From positions 13,717,822-13,765,321 of the forward strand of contig NC_135570.1 of NCBI RefSeq assembly GCF_964340395.1: a stretch of 47,500 nucleotides of DNA, written 5' to 3'. Positions within the stretch are counted from its first letter, which is position 1; every line of letters begins with the position of its first letter. A model generated the notes under the pieces. The model searched no databases, was not told the origin of the DNA, and saw nothing but the letters and a program-made list of their open reading frames with translations. Origin of the DNA: Glandiceps talaboti. Its lineage: Eukaryota > Hemichordata > Enteropneusta > Spengelidae. Positions 44,828 through 47,500 of this stretch are shown here, piece by piece. A program made the position numbers and the translations under genes.

Positions 44828-44971
44828 AAACAACAAAAATAAAACATAATTTTTGAAAGTGTTACACAGTTGAGATAAAGAAAAATTACTGTCAATGACT
44901 CGGGTGACTATTAAATGCAATGTTTGTTGTTTACAGGATTATTATGGCTAAACCATCACACAGTCTTCCAC
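25532..44971 (+). CDS. TMEM175: TMEM175 endosomal/lysosomal potassium (and proton) channel, 5' 13 exons
   Basis: Thirteen exons join without phase conflict: 25532-25615, 35661-35705, 39135-39229, 40275-40326, 40605-40640, 41088-41171, 41702-41776, 42218-42310, 42581-42659, 43063-43149, 43463-43517, 44550-44662, 44937-44971. They give 311 residues; human TMEM175 has about 504, so the C-terminal third lies beyond the window. TMEM175 channels leak K+ and H+ across the endo-lysosomal membrane and set its potential and pH. Each of two six-helix repeats starts with an R-xxx-F-S-D motif in its first helix. Here they read RVQGYSD (12-18) and RYTVFAD (241-247). The gate-forming isoleucines (human I46 and I271) correspond to I23 and I252, and nearby threonines to T26 and T255. 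Helices are estimated at 16-33, 54-75, 84-109, 115-140, 167-189, 190-210, 245-262 and 291-308. Blocks FLPFTFSL, IVATLIILDL and VGLLWLNHH match the family closely. The ATG at 25532 has A at -3; a second ATG lies seven codons on. Confidence 0.95.
30519..30602. repeat. Three-unit minisatellite, about 33 bp
   Basis: Three units of TATTGTCAATTGTTTGTTTT then ATAATTA- type sequence, with a few substitutions. Confidence 0.8.
30734..31430. repeat. Diverged direct duplication (about 230 bp, 465 bp apart)
   Basis: Blocks at 30734-30955 recur in order at 31199-31425: GGTACTC-CA-TATT, a TACTGAAGCA-ACT-AACCA block, GACTGAACTCAAACCTGGTA, then an ATAGAAGACATGC block. Many substitutions show it is old. It may be two copies of one element or a segmental duplication. 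Confidence 0.75.
33434..33566. repeat. Diverged two-copy tandem duplication
   Basis: Two copies start AGTTTCTTG-TGATTTC and run through AGAGCCAG, ACACTAA-TAGAAACA-GCTGTA. The second copy is shorter by deletion. Confidence 0.75.
33895..33962 (-). mobile_element. Penelope-like element tail fragment
   Basis: On the minus strand the sequence reads CTTGATAGCCGTTCGAAACG then TCGGATTACA. GAAACGTC (33927-33934) matches the GAAA box plus cleavage triplet of hammerhead ends of Penelope-like elements. CTTGATAG would be a decayed CTGATGA box. No reverse transcriptase frame is attached. Confidence 0.5.
35080..35211 (-). CDS. Candidate antisense small ORF or first exon in TMEM175 intron 1
   Basis: A minus-strand ATG in a strong context (G at -3, G at +4; ATGGCGGCGACG) opens a 43-codon frame: MAATTTLVHEQSISFITEVI, then QVEGLRHANCVEKLGKGLLP, GIQ, stop. 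The MAA start, the local rise in GC and the balanced composition resemble a genuine first coding exon. A possible donor occurs inside (CAA/GTAGAG). No family is recognised and no downstream exon was found. On the plus strand the same spot has a GCCGCCATG-type context with a 30-codon frame (MTADDVDSPDTFFILAREGA onward), so one of the two may be chance. Confidence 0.3.
   Translation of the reverse strand: MAATTTLVHEQSISFITEVIQVEGLRHANCVEKLGKGLLPGIQ
35661..35705 (+). CDS. TMEM175: TMEM175 exon 2
   Basis: 45 nt, residues 29-43 (IIPLSDGVLEYDKSK), the end of helix 1 and the following loop. It corresponds to the human MILPVTH and EQQFDRS part. Acceptor TTTCTTTCAG, donor AAG/GTAAG, phase 0 at both ends. 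Confidence 0.9.
36340..36860. repeat. About 145-bp degenerate repeat units (x4)
   Basis: Units centred near 36343, 36485, 36630 and 36779 each contain an AAACTACTGAGCAGATT-like block followed by ATGAAATTTGGTGGG. A reduced GTCAAAAACTTA joint and ATGCAAATTAGG occur between units. They are diverged but in one register. Confidence 0.75.
36866..37530. repeat. About 113-bp tandem units (x6)
   Basis: The block CCTAGCAACAAGACCACGCC then CATAGCAACAGCC recurs at about 36880, 36994, 37109, 37220, 37334 and 37449. Between blocks lie a GCAAAGATAACA part and AATAAACATTCAAAAAATGT. Units differ by a few substitutions. Confidence 0.92.
37675..38125. repeat. 49-50-bp satellite units (x9)
   Basis: About nine units of GAGCAGACACTGTAAGTGAT then GTTTGTGTGTTATC, TTTATTGTGTCTACA. 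Variation is mostly GTAAGT against GTATAAGG and CAGACAC against CACACAC. Each unit contains ACTGTAAGTGAT, which resembles a splice donor, so it may yield false donor calls. The minus-strand open frame follows the array. Confidence 0.95.
38713..39084. mobile_element. MITE-like element with about 60-bp inverted repeats
   Basis: The left arm (38713-38773) begins TTACAGCTAAAATGATGTTG, then a GTGTTTCATTCATG block. The right arm (39022-39084) is its reverse complement (CATGAGTGAAACACTAAACC, then AACATCATTTTAGCTGTAA). The interior is non-coding. It sits in TMEM175 intron 2, about 50 bp before exon 3. Confidence 0.88.
39135..39229 (+). CDS. TMEM175: TMEM175 exon 3 (helix 2)
   Basis: 95 nt, residues 44-74 plus two bases of Trp75. 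The hydrophobic stretch ACVVYVLAFIFIC is followed by SDWEEHVW, matching the conserved W-x-x-H of the family. Acceptor ATCATTATAG, donor GTCTG/GTAGGT, phase 2. A foldback element starts about 38 bp after the donor. Confidence 0.92.
39268..39750. mobile_element. Foldback element with about 110-bp inverted arms
   Basis: The left arm reads AAAGGGGAACACCACTTCAG, then a TTCATAAACTATGGGCTCTG block, then GAGTCATTTCAT. The right arm, reversed, gives AAGGGGAACGTACGCCACTC, then the same TTCATAAACTATGGG and GAGTCATTTCATTATGTCAC. ACCTACAATTA also recurs in inverse orientation. The centre carries two GGTTGAACAAT units. It starts about 38 bp after the TMEM175 exon 3 donor. A diverged relative is at 4315-4610. 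Confidence 0.88.
40275..40326 (+). CDS. TMEM175: TMEM175 exon 4
   Basis: 52 nt, completing Trp75, then residues 76-92 (LFESIENVGDTVLLANL). This matches the LFQ...DDTLALLNL segment of human TMEM175. Acceptor TATTTTTAAG, donor CTG/GTAAGT, phase 0. Confidence 0.92.
40605..40640 (+). CDS. TMEM175: TMEM175 exon 5 (micro-exon, TFLPFT motif)
   Basis: Only 36 nt, residues 93-104 (LALLPVTFLPFT), holding the conserved TFLP-[YF]-T family motif of helix 3. Acceptor TTTTTTCTTTCAG, donor ACG/GTAAGT, phase 0. Confidence 0.92.
41088..41171 (+). CDS. TMEM175: TMEM175 exon 6 (helix 4)
   Basis: 84 nt, residues 105-132: FSLLTVYIWEPF, then the hydrophobic AIILFCACGFLIIVFE. Acceptor GTATTTACAG, donor GAG/GTAAG, phase 0. 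Confidence 0.92.
41702..41776 (+). CDS. TMEM175: TMEM175 exon 7
   Basis: 75 nt, residues 133-157 (LFITMIAFRRPEKLVKEAIP, then GDMTP), the end of helix 4 and a basic cytosolic loop. Acceptor ACTGTTTTCAG, donor CCC/GTAAGC, phase 0. Confidence 0.9.
42218..42310 (+). CDS. TMEM175: TMEM175 exon 8 (helix 5)
   Basis: 93 nt, residues 158-188, starting KSLSKITIFKCCVK followed by LLLVVVAGVTSPFSIYT. Acceptor TTTCTCCCAAG is the weakest of the set; the chosen base keeps phase 0. Donor ACG/GTAAGA. Confidence 0.82.
42581..42659 (+). CDS. TMEM175: TMEM175 exon 9 (helix 6)
   Basis: 79 nt, residues 189-214 plus one base of Gly215; SYVFLGLLMIHDWISGIIVA then IFHHFK. It ends the first six-helix repeat. Acceptor TTTATCATGCAG, donor AAAG/GTAGGC, phase 1. 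Confidence 0.9.
43063..43149 (+). CDS. TMEM175: TMEM175 exon 10 (inter-repeat linker)
   Basis: 87 nt, completing Gly215, residues 216-243, plus one base of Val244. A His- and basic-rich linker (QAGYRHRHFGKYLWHH, then LFTMRFSKMRYT) runs to the R of the second R-xxx-F-x-D motif. Acceptor GGGTTTCAG, donor ACAG/GTAAGT. An alternative donor eight bases earlier (ATGAG/GTATAC) would break the frame. Confidence 0.88.
43463..43517 (+). CDS. TMEM175: TMEM175 exon 11 (second-repeat helix 1)
   Basis: 55 nt, completing Val244, residues 245-261 (FADGVFSIVATLIILDL) plus two bases of Ser262. It is the strongest family match in the window: human has FSDGVYAIVATLLILDI. Acceptor TTTAAATCTAG, donor CTCAG/GTAATA, phase 2. 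Confidence 0.95.
44550..44662 (+). CDS. TMEM175: TMEM175 exon 12
   Basis: 113 nt, completing Ser262, residues 263-299, plus one base of Gly300. A polar loop (STGIPDDAAIREHGAL) is followed by the start of the next helix (YLSFVGSFMTV). Acceptor CTCTATCCAG, donor GTGG/GTAAGG, phase 1. Confidence 0.93.
44743..44828. repeat. (AAC)n-(GAC)n microsatellite in TMEM175 intron 12
   Basis: About 40 bp of AAC is followed by about 40 bp of GAC triplets, located 80 bp after the exon 12 donor. The poly-Thr, poly-Arg and poly-Ser frames are artefacts. Confidence 0.97.
44937..44971 (+). CDS. TMEM175: TMEM175 exon 13 (last in window)
   Basis: 35 nt, completing Gly300, residues 301-311 (LLWLNHHTVFH), the conserved GLLW-x-x-HH block. 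Acceptor TTGTTTACAG, donor CAC/GTAAGT, phase 0. No further exon was found by 47500, so the rest of the gene (expected to start with a short basic stretch and another helix) lies downstream. Confidence 0.93.
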
Positions 44972-46460
44972 GTAAGTAAAAAAGGTCAAAGAAATATCAC
45001 CAGTCCTTTGAGTTTTTGAAAATATAGACCATTGTTTGACCCCCTTTTCATTAACAGATGGAATATTTCATTATTATTCGGTAGTTTTCATAACGAAAAG
45101 ACTAGTAAAGGTATATAATTGTCGTTTTGTGTCGGCGTTTGTAGTTCTGACGCCATTATCCTTTCCCGCGCAAAACCTCCGTAAAATGTACAGACTTTAT
45201 TAGCTCCGCTGTCAGCGAAAGCTGAAAGCGTAGCTTTAGGTATAGGTGGGTATTGAGGTATAGAGAGTAGAGTGAATCATAGGTGTCCGTCAAACTTTTA
45301 TATTTTTACTATCTACTCCGGAAGTGACAGTCGGAATTCTTCGATATTTGGTGTGCATGTTCCCTGGGGGGAGGCTATTCAGATTTGTTCATGCCAAGTT
45401 GATCTGTGCCATTTTCAATTTTTTATGATTTTTTTTCATAAAATGTCATTTTCATCAACTCCTTGAAAACCTCTTATTAGATTGCTTTGATATCTGGCGT
45501 GTTGATGCGCAGGGGGTAGCTTACTCAGATTTGTTAATTTCAAGTCAGCACATCCTCATTTTTATTTTTTATGATTTTTTTTTTGTAATTTGAAAAAAAA
45601 ATGAATATGTTAATGAGCATAATGACCGACGCCATATTGGAAATCAGTCGACGAGACTTTAAGTAAACTGCCACTTTTCAAAAGACACTATTGACGTCAA
45701 ACAAACGATGTAATATGTGCTATAGTCATAATTCTACGCATTGGGCGCCCAAATGACAAGCGTTTGTTCGAAACAGGGTTGTAAACTTCAAATCAGTCCG
45801 CAACATCCTCATTTGCATACTCTATCCTGATTCGACCAGAAGCTGAAGGTGACCTCATTTGACCGAGCGATTTTCCACAGCAAGCATCTTGAGTATCAAC
45901 ACAGGACGTTCTTGGTACTCACTAAAATCACACTTCAGACCCACTATAAAAGTGTGATGTTTTCAGATAACATGTAACTTGTGGTTAATTCTATATTGTC
46001 GTGCAATTTGGAATGACAGTGAACCAGAATTCAGACAACTTGCGTAAGGAAGGGCATGCCAGACATGCGGTTGAAGTTATGGCCGACAGTTCACATGTAA
46101 AGTTAAACGACATGAACGTGTCTTGCCTTTCCAAAATGCAAATATTTGGCAAGTAAAAATAATTAAAATAATTACAACTTTAATTTGGCTTTAGACTTTG
46201 CATTATGTTTTGCGTATCTTTCCCCGTTTTACATGTAAATCCGAAAAGGTTCTCTCTCGTCATGTCATCAGTGTCAGTGATCATACCGCGCGGGGCTGCT
46301 TTGAGTACGAGCGAAGTGAGGCATGTTGAGGTATTTTGTTGAGAATTATAAATATTGCGAAATGTCAAGTACAAGGTTTAAATACAATGGAATGATGAAA
46401 AAAATGGCAGAGTCTGCTGACAGGCGCCGGTCACAAGAAACACTGTGAATTAAAATATCA
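44972..46460. other. TMEM175 intron 13 with degenerate dispersed repeat
   Basis: At about 45290-45440 and 45470-45600 two diverged units share GATAT-TGG-GTG, GGGG-A/TAGCT-ACTCAGATTTGTT and TTTTTTATGATTTTTTTT, like units of an interspersed repeat. An AGCTCCGCTGTCAGCGAAAG block near 45200 resembles the start of such an element. No exon 14 was found. Confidence 0.5.
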
Positions 46461-46469
46461 GACGATGTA

Positions 46470-47020
46470 TGTGTTAATCGCCGACAATCCACCCGTATGC
46501 ACGAGGGACTAACCCGGAAGCAAGTCGTTGTCAGCCATACGTTACAGTGGTAACATCGTCCGAGAAATCGCTGCGTTCAGAGTGTCATTATTCACAGAAT
46601 TGTTGTTTTCGAGTGAAAACCCGTCTTGAATTGTATAACTCTAACAAATGAAGACATGTCAAGTTATATTTTGAAAGTTGTATCGCTAGTTTGAGACGAT
46701 TTTCTCACGTACTATAGTACTATCGAGGCTTACTTGGAAGTAGTAGGACCTTACTCCAGTTCATCGGGAAGTTTAGCCAGTCCGATAATTCTTTCTGGTT
46801 TAGTTTACAACACTTTTGATCAATCACGCAGATTTTGTTGTTGTGATGAAAAGAAATAAAAAAAAAGATCATTTCAAGCATTTCGTTGTGTTTTCTTTGT
46901 GAAAGGTAACCGAACATGAACGAGTGTTACCACTGTAACGTATGGCTGAGAATGACTCTCTTCCGGGTACTTAACTTGAGATTGTCGCCGTACGGAAACT
47001 AAGATGGCGATTAATACATT
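46470..47020. mobile_element. Foldback element with about 100-bp inverted arms
   Basis: The left arm (about 46470-46570) has TGTTAATCGCC, GACAATC, ACCCGGAAG, and CAGCCATACGTTACAGTGGT then AACA. The right arm (about 46905-47020) is its reverse complement: TGTTACCACTGTAACGTATG then GCTGAGAATGA, CTTCCGGGT, GATTGTCGCCGTACGG, GGCGATTAATACA. Identity is highest at the inner CAGCCATACGTTACAGTGGT block. The interior (about 335 bp) has no coding capacity. Confidence 0.85.
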
Positions 47021-47500
47021 TCTTCCCTATATATATCTACCACAACTAGTACAAGTTGAATGTTGTTGACTTTGTAAATTTGTTAGAAAATTGAAATTCA
47101 AATTGCCTCAAAATTATTTTAGATCCCTAGTTTATTTCATTCATCATTAAAATTTTCCAGGGTTACAGCTGTAAGACACTGGAATTATTTATAGCCAACC
47201 TCAAAATCCTCTTTTTTTCTTTTTCTTGTGTGCATTTCCCAGTCATTTTTTTCTGAGATTTTGTGCAATTTTTCATAACAGTAGATTTTTGTTATAAAAT
47301 GGTGACTATGGTATAAAAGTACAATACATTACCAACTTCTGTGTAAAATGTGTTTTATAGTGAGACATCATATGAAACCACTAACCACTTTATTGCATCA
47401 CTAAAACAAAACTGCATAGTGAAGACTTGAACCACTTCTACATGTCACCAAAATAAAAAATTAAATTAAAAAAAAAAACAGCGGAGATATTCTGACCGAT
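47021..47500. other. Non-coding end of window
   Basis: AT-rich, with poly-A and poly-T tracts. No TMEM175 exon was recognised here. Confidence 0.4.

Overview
The window is animal nuclear DNA: AT-rich, with spliceosomal introns, two recognisable metazoan genes, and very dense microsatellites, minisatellites and foldback elements. No bacterial-style operons, phage genes or CRISPR arrays are present. TMEM175, as I recall the family, is missing from insects and nematodes. Together with long tetranucleotide arrays and Penelope-like tails, this suggests a non-insect, non-nematode invertebrate, perhaps marine. The species cannot be named from the sequence.

Two genes are well supported. On the minus strand at 1915-2659 lie the last two coding exons of a GPI-anchored Ly6/uPAR (three-finger) protein; its signal-peptide exon was not found. 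On the plus strand, 25532-44971 holds the first 13 coding exons (311 codons) of a TMEM175 endo-lysosomal K+/H+ channel. All splice phases agree, both pseudo-repeat pore motifs are present, and the first intron is about 10 kb. The gene runs beyond the right edge of the window.

A few weaker coding candidates are listed at low confidence: a minus ORF at 5804-5986, a possible exon pair at 16502-16911, a minus ORF at 19052-19288, a membrane-type ORF at 21993-22199, and an antisense ATG ORF at 35080-35211 inside TMEM175 intron 1. None was recognised.

Layout. 0-2.7 kb: dispersed repeat, (TATG)n array, Ly6 gene. 2.7-15 kb: gene-poor, with an inverted-repeat element, minisatellites and many simple repeats. 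15-25.4 kb: mostly featureless, with two GGTT-rich tandem copies, a MITE-like element, a perfect hairpin, a 39-bp minisatellite and TA arrays around a Penelope-like tail. 25.5-45 kb: TMEM175, whose introns hold a 2.1-kb terminal-inverted-repeat element full of satellite units, a MITE and a foldback. 45-47.5 kb: repeats and another foldback. The two genes have no evident functional link. The most notable signals are the TMEM175 pore-motif variation, three Penelope/hammerhead-like tails, and the family of foldback elements.
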